A stretch of DNA of 64,000 bases, taken from positions 1 through 64,000 of the forward strand of contig NZ_JAMBOB010000007.1 in NCBI RefSeq assembly GCF_023715415.1, given 5' to 3'. The stretch's first letter is position 1. Each line of letters starts with the position of its first letter. Positions 25,925 to 35,434 of this stretch are shown here, one piece after another. Below the pieces are notes generated by a model, which saw only the letters and a list, made by a program, of their open reading frames with translations, ran no database searches and was not told the origin of the DNA. Both the position numbers and the translations under genes were made by a program. Source of the stretch: Neobacillus niacini. GTDB lineage: Bacteria; Bacillota; Bacilli; Bacillales; Cytobacillaceae.

Positions 25925-26070
25925 GGTTTTTGAGTTATGGACTATTTTATGAGGGTTATGGACTATTTTGAGTCAAGTTTGGACTATTTTTTGTGGGTTA
26001 TGGACCTTTTTGAGTGGCATTTGGACTTTTTTAGAAGGGTTTTGTACTTTTATACATAATATGGAAAATC
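25925..26070 (-). repeat. Six-unit 21-bp phased array element (copy A)
   Basis: On the plus strand TGGACTATTTT-like cores recur with TGG at 25938, 25959, 25980, 26001 and 26022 and a degenerate TGT at 26043, exactly 21 bases apart. Read on the minus strand it has the same leader (GATTTTCCATATTATG), six GTCCAWAAC units and trailer (AACTCAAAAAC) as copies at 45139 and 55675. It lies between the pta terminator and lipL. Confidence 0.95.
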
Positions 26071-26141
26071 GACAGTAGCTGTTTTAGTAGGATTCTTTTT
26101 GTTAAAATAAGCTTACTATTCATTTTGAGGAGAAAAACAAT

Positions 26142-26963
26142 ATGGAAGGTTTATTGCATCAACAAGAATGGCGGATTATTGATCAGTCGAGTGCTGGCCG
26201 TCATTTTCATGCATTACAGTCATTTGGCACCGATGATACGCTATGTGCTTCTATCGGCTCTGGACAGGCTCCTGCAACAGCTAGAACCTGGGTCCATCAC
26301 AATACCATCGTCCTCGGGATACAAGATACCAAACTGCCATTCTTAAAAGAAGGAAGACAATTTCTCGGGAGCCAGGGCTATCAGTCTATTGTCCGGAACT
26401 CAGGCGGATTAGCGGTGGTGCTTGATGAAGGTGTTTTGAATATCTCCTTGATTCTCCCTGAAAAAGAAAAAGGGATTGATATCAACCGTGGATATGATAC
26501 GATGTGGCAGCTGATTCAAGATATGTTTGCGGATTATCATAAGAAGATTGAGGCAAAGGAAATTGTTGGCTCCTATTGCCCAGGAAGCTATGACCTCAGT
26601 ATTGATGGCAGAAAATTCGCCGGTATTTCGCAGCGCCGCCTTAAAAAAGGGGTCGCGGTTCAAATCTATTTATGTGTTACTGGCAGCGGCAGTCAGCGGG
26701 CACAAGTAATTAAACACTTTTATGAGATTGCTAAAGGTGACCAGCCAACAAAGTTCACGTATCCAGAGATTGTACCAGAAGTGATGGCCTCTCTCTCTGA
26801 GCTTTTGGAAAAGCCAATGACCATATCAGATGTGATGCTGCGTCTATTAAACCAATTAAAAAAGAACAGCGACCATCTTTACTCAGGAGTATTAAATGAG
26901 TTTGAATTGGAACTTCTCCCCGGTTATTACCAAAGGATCATGGAGCGGAATGGGAAAATATAA
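26142..26963 (+). CDS. lipL: Octanoyl-[GcvH]:protein N-octanoyltransferase LipL
   Basis: A 273-residue biotin/lipoate ligase-fold protein. Catalytic Cys lies in [12 protein letters not shown] (about residue 146), as in B. subtilis LipL (ywfL), which moves octanoyl groups from GcvH to E2 subunits for lipoate assembly. The RNSGGLAVV and KFAGISQRR motifs are present. Upstream of its ATG is GAGGAGAAA. It has its own terminator and is separated from pta by array A. Confidence 0.93.
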   Translation: MEGLLHQQEWRIIDQSSAGRHFHALQSFGTDDTLCASIGSGQAPATARTWVHHNTIVLGIQDTKLPFLKEGRQFLGSQGYQSIVRNSGGLAVVLDEGVLNISLILPEKEKGIDINRGYDTMWQLIQDMFADYHKKIEAKEIVGSYCPGSYDLSIDGRKFAGISQRRLKKGVAVQIYLCVTGSGSQRAQVIKHFYEIAKGDQPTKFTYPEIVPEVMASLSELLEKPMTISDVMLRLLNQLKKNSDHLYSGVLNEFELELLPGYYQRIMERNGKI

Positions 26964-26965
26964 AA

Positions 26966-27001
26966 AGCCGTAAACCCCCAGTGGATTTACGGCTCTTTTT
27001 T
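26966..27001 (+). terminator. Terminator of lipL
   Basis: AGCCGTAAA (26966-26974) pairs with TTTACGGCT (26986-26994), followed by CTTTTTTT. Confidence 0.9.
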
Positions 27002-27030
27002 AAGAGGATATTGTTCTCTCCCAATTGCTT

Positions 27031-27070
27031 TGTCTAGCCCAAGCGCCGATAGGCAGGCGCTTGTAGCTTC
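27031..27070 (-). repeat. Short copy of the GC-rich palindromic repeat family
   Basis: GTCTAGC, AAGCGCC (27041-27047) and GGCGCTT (27056-27062) form a hairpin. The reverse complement ends in GCTAGAC, as do copies at 43613, 53005 and 57965. It lies between the lipL terminator and the rsfA stop. Confidence 0.55.
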
Positions 27071-27075
27071 TCGTT

Positions 27076-27828
27076 TTACTCAGCGACTTTCTCTAAATTC
27101 CCATTACGGTCCATTTTGAATTTCGTCGCTGCTGGTCTTTCTTCTTCTTCAAATAATACAAGCTTACGAGCGCGGTTCATAATCTTCATGAGTGTCTCGT
27201 AATCTTCTTGGATGGTTTCAGTATTTTGCTCGAGACCTTCAATTTTAGCAGACATTTCTTCATTTTGCTTGCGTAGCTCCGCAATTTCACGCTTTAATCT
27301 TTCATTCTCACTTTTTAATGCTTCATTTTGCAGATTCGCATGATTAAAGTTTTGCAAGTAATCAATAACGCTATCTAATGATAGTCCCGCTCCTGTAGGT
27401 GTTGATACTGTTGGTCTGTACACTGGTGCCGCAGGCTTAACGTATGTTTCAGCGGCAACTTCAGTTGTTAAATCTGGCATTTCATAAGAAGCCTCCATTT
27501 GTACTTCGACTGGTGCAGAAAGTGTTTCAAAGTCATCCACAGCCGGTACTGGAGGATTATATAGTAACTTTTTCTTTCCTCCTTGGTCTTTCCCTAACAC
27601 TCTTTGTCTTTGTTTACGCTGTTTTTTTGCTAATTGCAATGCTTTTTCATAGCGATGGCGCACAACCGCATTCCATCTGAACCCACAGGCTGCAGATGTC
27701 CGATTTAGCTTGTCGCCAACCTCTTCAAAAGCGTTCAGCTGGGTACTTCCTTCACGTACATGGCGAAGGACGGTTTCAGCTAACAATAGATCATCTTCAT
27801 CTGTCCATGCATCTTGCCGTACTTTCAT
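27076..27828 (-). CDS. rsfA: RsfA-family prespore transcription factor
   Basis: About 250 residues. The N-terminal Myb/SANT-like domain ([17 protein letters not shown] ... [17 protein letters not shown]) binds DNA, followed by a basic stretch, a Pro/Val-rich linker and a C-terminal coiled coil ([22 protein letters not shown]). B. subtilis RsfA modulates sigma-F-dependent genes in the forespore. ATG 27828 follows AGGGAG; an ATG 27 codons upstream has no matching site. It is followed by a convergent GC-rich repeat. Confidence 0.92.
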   Translation of the reverse strand: MKVRQDAWTDEDDLLLAETVLRHVREGSTQLNAFEEVGDKLNRTSAACGFRWNAVVRHRYEKALQLAKKQRKQRQRVLGKDQGGKKKLLYNPPVPAVDDFETLSAPVEVQMEASYEMPDLTTEVAAETYVKPAAPVYRPTVSTPTGAGLSLDSVIDYLQNFNHANLQNEALKSENERLKREIAELRKQNEEMSAKIEGLEQNTETIQEDYETLMKIMNRARKLVLFEEEERPAATKFKMDRNGNLEKVAE

Positions 27829-28094
27829 CCTTTTCAACTCCCTAAATAGTAATTTCAGTGAACCCGCTCGGGGACGAGTTTTTAAAAGTTCTAGTCTTAT
27901 CTTGGACAAGTTTTGGAAGCTTTATACCAAAATGTCTGCAAGGATAATAGTTTTTTTAACTAAAAGAGTTAGAAGGATTTCAAAAGAAAAGCAACTTGCA
28001 ATGGAAAGAAAGAAATTGTAAAATACCTAAGGAGTTAAACCGTAAATATATTGGACAAAATAGAATAGATAGCCCAAAAGAAAGGGTGGAAGTA

Positions 28095-28316
28095 ATGTCA
28101 AATGAATTCCGCGTTTGTGATGATTGTCAGGCCGTGAATCTGAAGACATTAATCCCTCGTTTGAAAGAATTGGATCCTGAAGCTGAAATCATAATTGGCT
28201 GCCAATCTTATTGTGGACCTGGCCGGAAGAAAACATTTGCCTTTGTCAATAACCGTCCGGTTGCTGCTCTAACCGAAGAGGAATTAATGGAGAAAGTAAA
28301 TAAAAAGTTAAAATAA
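28095..28316 (+). CDS. DUF1450 small protein
   Basis: A 73-residue soluble protein with a CDDC pair and a second [11 protein letters not shown] motif, the layout of the DUF1450 (YuzB-like) family. The four cysteines suggest a metal or redox site, but no function is established. ATG 28095 follows AAAGGGTGGAAG; upstream in-frame starts lack a ribosome binding site. The stop forms the start of the terminator stem. Confidence 0.85.
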   Translation: MSNEFRVCDDCQAVNLKTLIPRLKELDPEAEIIIGCQSYCGPGRKKTFAFVNNRPVAALTEEELMEKVNKKLK

Positions 28317-28350
28317 TCACCTTCGACTTCACGATCCTAGGTGATTTTTC
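28315..28350 (+). terminator. Terminator of the DUF1450 gene
   Basis: AATCACCT (28315-28322) pairs with AGGTGATT (28339-28346), followed by TTTC. Confidence 0.82.
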
Positions 28351-28434
28351 TTTTTAGGTCTGTCGAAAAATCCTGCAGAAAATTGTTGGAAATTGGGATA
28401 TAATAGAAGAAAGTTTAGAGGAAGAGGGAAAGCG

Positions 28435-29727
28435 ATGGTATATTCGGCGGAAAAACTAAGTGAAGAAAAAGTGTTTAAAGACCCTGTTCATCGCTACGTA
28501 CACGTACGTGATCGCGTGATATGGGATTTGGTCGGAACAAAAGAGTTTCAACGCCTGCGCCGTATCAAACAGCTTGGTACCACCTTTTTGACCTTCCATG
28601 GCGCTGAGCACAGCCGCTTTAACCATTCTCTCGGAGTATATGAAATTGTCAGACGCATTATCGATGATGTGTTTGCAGGCAGACCGGAATGGAATGACGA
28701 TGACCGTCTTCTTACGCTATGTGCCGCTCTTCTCCACGATTTGGGGCATGGCCCATTCTCCCATTCATTTGAAAAAGTATTCGACTTCGACCATGAAGAT
28801 TTTACAAAAAAAATCGTGTTAGGAGATACAGAGGTTAATTTTATTTTAAAAAAAGTTAGTCCTGATTTTCCCCAGCAGGTTGCTGAGGTGATTGCAAAAA
28901 CATCTGCTAAAAAGCTCGTGGTCAGCTTAATTTCCAGCCAAATTGATGCAGACCGGATGGATTATTTGCAGCGGGATGCTTATTTTACCGGTGTAAGCTA
29001 TGGCCAATTTGATATGGAGCGAATTCTTCGTGTCATGAGACCAAAGGAAGACCAGGTAGTGATTAAGAAAAGCGGAATGCATGCGGTTGAGGATTATATC
29101 ATGAGCCGCTATCAAATGTATTGGCAGGTTTATTTTCATCCTGTTTCTCGGAGTGCAGAGGTGATTTTGACCAAAATTCTTCACCGTGCCAAGCAGCTTT
29201 ATGAAAACAACTATTCTTTTAAAAATGACCCGATTCACTTTTATTCTTTCTTTATGGACAAGGTAACGTTAGAAGACTATTTAAAGTTAGATGAATCGAT
29301 TATTATGTATTATTTTCAAATCTGGCAGGAAGAAGATGATGCAATTTTAAGTGATCTTTGCCGGCGGTTTGTGAATCGGAATTTATTTAAATATGCTGAG
29401 TTTGACCCTGCAAAGGAATATAAAAAACTCGCTGAACTGACAAGTCTTTTTGAAAAAGCAGGAATGGACCCTGAATATTATTTAGTTGTCGATTCGTCTT
29501 CGGATTTACCGTATGACTTTTATCGTCCTGGAGAAGAAGAAGAGCGTCTGCCGATACATTTATTAATGAAAAGCGGGGAACTAAGGGAGCTTTCTAGGGA
29601 GTCCGAGATTGTGGATGCCATCTCTGGTAAAAGGAGAACGGACCATAAATTATATTACCCTGGTGACTTCTTAGAGGACGATTCTTCAGAAATAAAAAAA
29701 CAAATACGTAGCCTATTAGAGATATAA
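28435..29727 (+). CDS. ywfO: HD-domain phosphohydrolase YwfO
   Basis: A 430-residue HD-superfamily protein. Metal ligands are visible in HSRFNHSLG, ALLHDLGHGPFSHSFE (the HD pair) and the later QIDADRMDYLQRDAY segment. It resembles the dGTPase/YwfO group; the B. subtilis homologue is a putative nucleotide phosphohydrolase. ATG 28435 follows AAGAGGGAA. It is followed at 24 bp by ywgA, as in B. subtilis. Confidence 0.92.
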   Translation: MVYSAEKLSEEKVFKDPVHRYVHVRDRVIWDLVGTKEFQRLRRIKQLGTTFLTFHGAEHSRFNHSLGVYEIVRRIIDDVFAGRPEWNDDDRLLTLCAALLHDLGHGPFSHSFEKVFDFDHEDFTKKIVLGDTEVNFILKKVSPDFPQQVAEVIAKTSAKKLVVSLISSQIDADRMDYLQRDAYFTGVSYGQFDMERILRVMRPKEDQVVIKKSGMHAVEDYIMSRYQMYWQVYFHPVSRSAEVILTKILHRAKQLYENNYSFKNDPIHFYSFFMDKVTLEDYLKLDESIIMYYFQIWQEEDDAILSDLCRRFVNRNLFKYAEFDPAKEYKKLAELTSLFEKAGMDPEYYLVVDSSSDLPYDFYRPGEEEERLPIHLLMKSGELRELSRESEIVDAISGKRRTDHKLYYPGDFLEDDSSEIKKQIRSLLEI

Positions 29728-29751
29728 CCCTGGAGTAGGAGCTGACGAAAC

Positions 29752-30261
29752 TTGTTAAGAGATCATGCTAAGCTGATGCAGGCTGTTTTAGTATCCGGAG
29801 AAATCATCGGAAGAAAAAAGCTGCAAAAGATGATATATATTGCAAAAAAGGTGAGCTTTCCGTTCCATGAGCGGTTTCAGTTTCATTTTTATGGCCCATA
29901 TTCTGAGGAATTAACATTGCGTGTCGAAGAGCTTTGCAATATGGGATTTCTCAATGAAATCAAAGAGAAAAAGGGCGGTTATTTTCAATACCGCTATACG
30001 TTGACTGACACAGGAAAAGAGTTTTTGAGCTTAAACGAAGTGGAAATGCCATTTTTACAAGATTGCCTAGGAGATATGAACGAGCAGAATGCTAGATTCC
30101 TCGAGCTTGTTTCGACTGTTTTATATTTTGATAATCTATCGAAAGAAGAAGTAACCGACAAAGTCTTTACATTAAAAAGCAGCCAGCGGTATACAGAGGA
30201 AGAAATTGACCAAGCCTATGCGTATATTGAGGAATTAAAAGAAAAAGCTAAGCTTAATTAA
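29752..30261 (+). CDS. ywgA: YwgA family protein
   Basis: A 169-residue soluble protein with TTG start (GGAGTAGGAG upstream). It includes IGRKKLQKMIYIAKKV and YGPYSEELTLRVEEL, typical of YwgA, and its fold may be winged helix-like (FDxGY/ TDTGKEF). Co-transcribed with ywfO. Function unknown. Confidence 0.85.
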   Translation: MLRDHAKLMQAVLVSGEIIGRKKLQKMIYIAKKVSFPFHERFQFHFYGPYSEELTLRVEELCNMGFLNEIKEKKGGYFQYRYTLTDTGKEFLSLNEVEMPFLQDCLGDMNEQNARFLELVSTVLYFDNLSKEEVTDKVFTLKSSQRYTEEEIDQAYAYIEELKEKAKLN

Positions 30262-30311
30262 AAAAGTGTCCGCGTTTTTGAAGCTGTCTTCAAAGACACG
30301 GACACTTTTTT
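30260..30311. terminator. Bidirectional terminator between ywgA and ywhB
   Basis: AAAAAAGTGTCCG and CGGACACTTTTTT form a long stem flanked by A/T runs on both sides, serving the convergent genes. Confidence 0.9.
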
Positions 30312-30313
30312 GG

Positions 30314-30499
30314 CTATTTGTCGCTGGCACGAACGCCGGCAACACCGTAATGTTCTTTTTGCATTTCTTCAATAAAAACAACAACAGCCTCTTTTGGTGC
30401 GCCAGTCGTTTCACTGACAGCATCCGTCACCTTTTCAACAAGTGCTCTCTTTTGGTCATCCGAACGCCCTGGAAGCATCTTTACAGTTACATATGGCAT
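30314..30499 (-). CDS. ywhB: 4-oxalocrotonate tautomerase family protein YwhB
   Basis: A 61-residue tautomerase. After Met removal Pro1 (MPYVTVKML) is the catalytic base; the family Arg (GRSDDQKRALV) is present. ATG 30499 has AAGGAGGAA upstream. A MITE-like element starts about 20 bp upstream of the start codon, so its promoter must lie in or beyond that element. The cellular substrate is unknown. Confidence 0.9.
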   Translation of the reverse strand: MPYVTVKMLPGRSDDQKRALVEKVTDAVSETTGAPKEAVVVFIEEMQKEHYGVAGVRASDK

Positions 30500-30518
30500 A
30501 TATGTATTCCTCCTTTTA

Positions 30519-30765
30519 TGGCTGTGTAAAGGAAACTTTTGTTTTTTGGAACCCTGTTGATTTGTGCGGAAGGCGCGAGACTCCTCGAAAATGCTATCGC
30601 ATTTTCTTCGTGCGTGGGCAGATTCGAGGATGTAATTCAAAGTCCTGCGGGATGACGGGCCAGGTGAGACCCCACAGGCGCTTTAGCGCCGAGGAGGCTC
30701 ACCCGTTCCGCCCGCGGAAAGCGAAGCGCCTGGAGCACAAATCAACAGGCCAGTTAACACAGCCA
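30519..30765. mobile_element. MITE-like element with nested inverted repeats (copy 1)
   Basis: Outer inverted repeat TGGCTGTGTAAA / TTAACACAGCCA, inner repeat CTGTTGATTTGTGC (30554-30567) / GCACAAATCAACAG (30735-30748). The GC-rich core has GAGACTCCT and CGCTTTAGCG hairpins. Compared with the copy at 62874 it carries about 57 extra bases after GAGACTCCT, including the hairpin GAAAATGC-TATC-GCATTTTC. No transposase is present. Confidence 0.8.
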
Positions 30766-30862
30766 GATTCTTAACAACATAGATAGTTTAGCAAACATTT
30801 TCATTTTATATCCAGTATCATGTATACTAAAAGGAAAAAAGAGGAGAAATGGGGAAACTAAT

Positions 30863-31516
30863 TTGGAAGGATTTCTTGCTTATTCGTTACGGGAAATTCC
30901 CTATGTGGCGATTACGTTAATGATTGCGTTCACGTTTCATGAATTTGCCCATGCGTATGTTGCCTATAAATTTGGAGATCATACAGCACAAAAGCAGGGT
31001 CGATTGACCTTGAATCCGTTGAAGCATCTGGATCCATTTGGTACCATCTTAATTTTTATTGCCGGCTTTGGCTGGGCCCGTCCGGTGCCGGTTAATCGCT
31101 TTTTCTTTAAAAAGCCCCGCCTGGCAGGTATATTAGTTTCTGTAGCAGGTCCTCTTAGTAATCTTATCCTTGCGGCAATCGGTTTTTTTGCTGCCTTTGG
31201 ATTAGCGCGTACTGGTTTAGCGGTGAACCTTCCAGGTATTTTTGAATTCTTTGAAATCTTTAATTGGCTTAATTTAGTTCTGTTTGTCTTTAATTTATTG
31301 CCGTTTCCGCCTTTGGATGGCTATCGGATTCTAGAGGATTTGGCGCCAAACCATATTCGAGCAAAAATGACTCAATTTGAGCAGTATGGGGTATTAATCT
31401 TTATCATTCTGGTGATTACTCCCCTCGATCGCTACACCATCCAGCCGATTTTCCAATTCATTATCCCTGGAATCTGGCAGGGATTAAATAATATCTTTTA
31501 TCAACTATTTTTTTAA
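30863..31516 (+). CDS. ywhC: Site-2 protease family metalloprotease YwhC
   Basis: A 217-residue polytopic membrane protein of the M50 family. Zinc ligands are in HEFAH (first membrane segment) and the distal PPLDGYRI (NPDG-like) motif. TTG start, with GGAGAAATGGGG upstream. The substrate is unknown. It is followed at 20 bp by ywhD. Confidence 0.92.
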   Translation: MEGFLAYSLREIPYVAITLMIAFTFHEFAHAYVAYKFGDHTAQKQGRLTLNPLKHLDPFGTILIFIAGFGWARPVPVNRFFFKKPRLAGILVSVAGPLSNLILAAIGFFAAFGLARTGLAVNLPGIFEFFEIFNWLNLVLFVFNLLPFPPLDGYRILEDLAPNHIRAKMTQFEQYGVLIFIILVITPLDRYTIQPIFQFIIPGIWQGLNNIFYQLFF

Positions 31517-31536
31517 CATAGGAGGTTACTGGTTTA

Positions 31537-32049
31537 ATGGAAGAAAACAAGAAAAAACCAATAGGCTTTAATATAATTAAACCTGACCCGACAGATGGAC
31601 ATAAGGGCTTTGGCAAGGGGGCATTGAGCCTTGATAATGTTTCTCCCGTGATTGTCGATGTTGACGCAGGTGATGCGGTCATCGATGTCGGTGCAATGCA
31701 TGCACGCAGTGTGGTCGAAAAGGGAATTAAGTTCCTTAAGACAAAGGAAGAAGTTCCAAACGGCAAACCGTACTGGCTGGTGTGGGTGACGGTGGATCGG
31801 AAACAAGAGGGTCCTTATTATGCCGGAGTCACTGCCTGTGAAATGACCGTGGACCGTGAAATCCGCCGCGGTTACAAGTCGCTGCCTGAGCATGTGAACC
31901 GGATGGATAAGTCGTTGAAGCGTCATATCATCGTTGACCATATGGACGATAAATCGAAAAAAATCTTATCTGACTTCCTCAAAAATCACAATTTAGATAT
32001 GTGGAACAATTCTGTTGAAGAGTTAAAAAATGGCCTGGCAGTTGAATAA
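31537..32049 (+). CDS. ywhD: YwhD family protein
   Basis: A 170-residue soluble protein (MEENKKKPIGFNIIKPDP start) typical of YwhD. No catalytic motif is recognised. The family is confined to Bacillales and its role is unknown. It shares a transcript with ywhC and ends 81 bp before a strong terminator. Confidence 0.88.
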   Translation: MEENKKKPIGFNIIKPDPTDGHKGFGKGALSLDNVSPVIVDVDAGDAVIDVGAMHARSVVEKGIKFLKTKEEVPNGKPYWLVWVTVDRKQEGPYYAGVTACEMTVDREIRRGYKSLPEHVNRMDKSLKRHIIVDHMDDKSKKILSDFLKNHNLDMWNNSVEELKNGLAVE

Positions 32050-32130
32050 AATTAATTTTTTGCAATAGCATTTTTAAAAAATAAGTAGTAAAATGAAGGC
32101 AGTGTTTAAGCACGATAACACTAGGACACA

Positions 32131-32163
32131 GAAAAGCTCCGGAGACATTCTCCGGAGCTTTTC
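32131..32163. terminator. Bidirectional terminator between ywhD and pbpG
   Basis: GAAAAGCTCCGGAG and CTCCGGAGCTTTTC form a 14-bp perfect stem with a five-base loop, between convergent genes. Confidence 0.9.
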
Positions 32164-32185
32164 TAATTCATTTCGAAGCGCAGCC

Positions 32186-34255
32186 CTAGGCGCCCCACTT
32201 AAAAATCCTTTTATACCAAGGGTCCTTTGGATTCTGTTTCTCCTTCGCTGGTTTATCATCCTTATGCTGTAAATGATCTGTACAGTATTCAGTCGGCTCA
32301 GTGCCTGCTACAAAATAGGTAAAGCGGCGGACCGGGCAATCCTTTGAGGCAAGTTTGCCGTTTTCAGGATTGACGTAAACGCCAATGACACCCTCTTTTG
32401 GCGGAGCAAATGCCTTGACCGGCTTACCTTTTAACGATTCCTCCATGAACCTTGCCCAAATGTTTTTCGCATAGCTTTTTTCCGCAGTTAGGGTAATCGG
32501 CTTCCCTACATCATGACCAGCCCAAACAGCTGTCACCAACTGTGGCGTGAAACCAATCATCCAGCTGTCCGTCTCGGTGGAACCAGATTTACCTGCATAA
32601 GGACGTGTGATGTCGTCGATCAGGGAATTTCCTGTAACCTTGGCATAGCCGTTCAGCTTCTTATCGAACATTCCTGTCATCATTTGTGTCATTACATAGG
32701 CTTTTGCAGGGTCTAGAACCTTTTGGGGCTCGTGGTTTCTTTCGAAAATAACATTTCCATTATAGTCTTCTACTTTTGTAATCAAGGTCGGTTCTACCTT
32801 TTTTCCGCCATTGGCAAAAAGGCTATAGGCATTCGCCATGTCAATAACCCGAACGCCGGATGTACCTAGCGCAAGTGAAGGGACATTATCCATTTTTGTA
32901 GAGATTCCAAAGTTTTTAACTGTATTAATCAATGTTTTTGCACCCATAAAAAGGTGCGTTTTGACTGCGTAAATATTATCTGAGACAGCCAGGGCTTGTG
33001 CAAGGGTTATTTCACCGTCTGCATACTTGTTATTAAAGTTATGTGGTGAATATTCCGCTCTGCCATCATCTAGTTTAAAGGTAGTTTTTTCACTTCTCAT
33101 TGTTGAGGATGGGGTAAATCCTTGGTTCAATGCTGCGTAATATAGAATTGGCTTAATGGTCGAGCCTGGTTGTCTAATCGCTTGAACCGCACGATTAAAC
33201 GGACTTTCATCATAATTCCGGCCGCCAACCATCGCTTTGATATGACCGTTTTTCGGATCCATGGCGACGAGGCCCACCTGAATTTCAGATTCACTCGCAA
33301 TTGTTTCTAGAATTTTTTTCTCCGCAGTCTCCTGCTGTTTTAAATCTAGGGTAGTATAGACTTTTAAACCGCCAAGTTCGATGGTCCGTTCATCAAGATT
33401 GAGTTGATTTTTTAATGCATTTCTTACAGCATCCTGGAAGTAGGGTGCCGCTTCTACGCGCTTATGTGGATGTGCGCCCGTAAAGGTAAGCGGGGTTTCC
33501 TTTGCCTTTAGGGACGTTTCTTTTTTTATATAACCGTTTTCTACCATTGAGTTTAGAATAATTCTTTGGCGTTTTGTAGCGTTTTCCAAGGACTCCAGTG
33601 GTGAATAGTGGCTAGGCCCTTTTGGAACACCTGCTAACATTGAGCTTTCCGCCAGGGATAACTCAGAAGCATCTTTTCCATAATAAAATTGGCTGGCCGC
33701 TTGGACCCCATATGCACCGTTGCCATAATAAATTGTGTTTAAATAGCCTTCTAAGATTTCTTCCTTTGAATAATTCATTTCAATCCGAATCGCATAAAAA
33801 GCTTCATTTAATTTCCGTGACCACGTCTTGTCGTGCTCAAGGAATAGATTCCGGGCATATTGCTGGGTAATTGTGCTGGCACCCTGAACCTTTGCGCCAG
33901 CTTTAATATCAGCAAGAATCGCACCGATAATCCGTTTATAATCAAAGCCATTATGTTCATAAAAATTTTTATCTTCAATCGAGACTGTCGCATGAATCAA
34001 ATCGGGTGAAATTTCTTCAAGAGGAACCCAGTATCGTTTTTGACCGCTATTGCTTTCCCCAATCAGCGTCCCATCACTGGCAAAGAATAAGGTGGATTGT
34101 GGAACGGCAAGCGGCGGCGCCCCAAGAATTTTGGCATAACCCAGAATTCCAAGGAAAACAATCAGCATACATGCCAAGCCTATCAAACTAATGATGATAA
34201 AAGCACGCAAGTATTTTACCGTTTTTCGAAACCCATGATTCGTCATCACTTCCAC
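32186..34255 (-). CDS. pbpG: Class A penicillin-binding protein PbpG
   Basis: A 689-residue bifunctional enzyme. N-terminal transmembrane anchor (residues 17-42), glycosyltransferase domain with IEDKNFYEHNGFD and TITQQYARN (about 90-240), and transpeptidase domain with STIK (about 365), SDN (about 425) and KSGST (about 555). B. subtilis PbpG (ywhE) acts with PbpF in spore germ-cell-wall synthesis. GTG 34255 is chosen because AAGGAGG lies eight bases before it; the in-frame ATG three codons later is too far. Confidence 0.95.
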   Translation of the reverse strand: MEVMTNHGFRKTVKYLRAFIIISLIGLACMLIVFLGILGYAKILGAPPLAVPQSTLFFASDGTLIGESNSGQKRYWVPLEEISPDLIHATVSIEDKNFYEHNGFDYKRIIGAILADIKAGAKVQGASTITQQYARNLFLEHDKTWSRKLNEAFYAIRIEMNYSKEEILEGYLNTIYYGNGAYGVQAASQFYYGKDASELSLAESSMLAGVPKGPSHYSPLESLENATKRQRIILNSMVENGYIKKETSLKAKETPLTFTGAHPHKRVEAAPYFQDAVRNALKNQLNLDERTIELGGLKVYTTLDLKQQETAEKKILETIASESEIQVGLVAMDPKNGHIKAMVGGRNYDESPFNRAVQAIRQPGSTIKPILYYAALNQGFTPSSTMRSEKTTFKLDDGRAEYSPHNFNNKYADGEITLAQALAVSDNIYAVKTHLFMGAKTLINTVKNFGISTKMDNVPSLALGTSGVRVIDMANAYSLFANGGKKVEPTLITKVEDYNGNVIFERNHEPQKVLDPAKAYVMTQMMTGMFDKKLNGYAKVTGNSLIDDITRPYAGKSGSTETDSWMIGFTPQLVTAVWAGHDVGKPITLTAEKSYAKNIWARFMEESLKGKPVKAFAPPKEGVIGVYVNPENGKLASKDCPVRRFTYFVAGTEPTEYCTDHLQHKDDKPAKEKQNPKDPWYKRIFKWGA

Positions 34256-34464
34256 AACAATACCCTCCTTCGCCGATTTGTAAAAAATCCATAGTAACAG
34301 TATTGAGACAAATTAAGGGTTTTAAACTAGCAATAAGAAAATTTTTCTAGAAATTTTGATAGATTATGCTAGACTTTTCTTTATGTTTGTAATTCAATAG
34401 TTTGGGTACTATAAAAATGGAATCATTTCTTAGTATAAATAAGAATTCGGAAGGAAGATGAAAC

Positions 34465-35292
34465 ATGGCAATTTGGTTTACAGAAAAGCAGACTGAAAAC
34501 TTCGGTATTACAATGAAGATAAATAAAACTTTACATACGGAACAAACAGAATTTCAAAAGCTTGATATGGTGGAAACAGAAGAATGGGGCAACATGCTTC
34601 TACTAGATGACATGGTTATGACCTCTGTTAAGGATGAATTCGTTTACCACGAGATGGTTGCGCATGTACCTTTATTTACACATCCAAACCCAGAGAACGT
34701 TTTAGTTGTCGGCGGCGGTGATGGCGGCGTTATCCGTGAAGTATTGAAGCACCCAAGTGTGAAGAAAGCAACGCTTGTTGATATTGATGGAAAAGTAATT
34801 GAGTACTCTAAAAAGTTTTTACCAGAAATCGCTGGCATGCTTGATGATCCGCGCGTTGATGTTCAAGTAGACGACGGTTTCATGCATATCGCAAAAAGCG
34901 AAAATGAATATGACGTAATTATGGTTGACTCAACCGAGCCAGTAGGACCAGCAGTGAACCTATTTACAAAAGGGTTCTATGCGGGAATTTCTAAGGCATT
35001 AAAAGAAGATGGAATCTTTGTAGCGCAGTCTGATAACCCTTGGTTTAAAGCGGATCTTATTCGCAGCGTACAACGAGACGTTAGGGAAATCTTCGCGATT
35101 ACCCGTTTATACGTAGCGAACATCCCTACGTATCCAAGTGGTCTATGGGCATTCACCATCGGATCAAAAAAACACGACCCATTGGAAGTAAGCGAAGACC
35201 GCTTCCACGAAATCGAAACCAAATATTACACAAAAGAACTTCACAAAGCAGCATTCGTCCTGCCTAAATTTGTTGGGGATTTAGTGAAGTAA
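34465..35292 (+). CDS. speE: Spermidine synthase
   Basis: A 275-residue aminopropyltransferase. It has the SAM-binding [13 protein letters not shown] motif (about 82), [10 protein letters not shown], the catalytic DSTEPVGPA loop and the C-terminal YPSGLWAF segment. It converts putrescine and decarboxylated SAM to spermidine. It pairs with speB downstream, with repeats in the intergenic region. Confidence 0.96.
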   Translation: MAIWFTEKQTENFGITMKINKTLHTEQTEFQKLDMVETEEWGNMLLLDDMVMTSVKDEFVYHEMVAHVPLFTHPNPENVLVVGGGDGGVIREVLKHPSVKKATLVDIDGKVIEYSKKFLPEIAGMLDDPRVDVQVDDGFMHIAKSENEYDVIMVDSTEPVGPAVNLFTKGFYAGISKALKEDGIFVAQSDNPWFKADLIRSVQRDVREIFAITRLYVANIPTYPSGLWAFTIGSKKHDPLEVSEDRFHEIETKYYTKELHKAAFVLPKFVGDLVK

Positions 35293-35312
35293 TGTATTGA
35301 TGCTCCTGCAGC

Positions 35313-35341
35313 GGTGCCTGTCACCTTTGGTGACAGGCACC
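35313..35341. repeat. Inverted pair of the 13-bp GGTGCCTGTCACC repeat
   Basis: GGTGCCTGTCACC (35313-35325), TTT, then GGTGACAGGCACC (35329-35341): two perfect copies head to head, able to form a 13-bp hairpin between speE and speB. Confidence 0.9.
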
Positions 35342-35347
35342 ACTCGT

Positions 35348-35394
35348 GGACACTGTCCACCTGGGGCGGACACTTCCAACCCTCAGGCGGACAG
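35348..35394. repeat. Short array with GGACAC core, period 20-21 bp
   Basis: GGACAC at 35348 and 35368 and GGACAG at 35389. Each of the first two units ends in a GGGC/AGGC step. It lies between the inverted pair and speB. Confidence 0.6.
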
Positions 35395-35434
35395 TTAGAA
35401 TTGCAAATATGAAAATATAAGTGAGGTTTGATAG

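Noticed and set aside
27041..27062. Terminator of rsfA
   Set aside because: The hairpin lacks a T-run on the minus strand and shares ends with the dispersed GC-rich family, so it is listed as a repeat.
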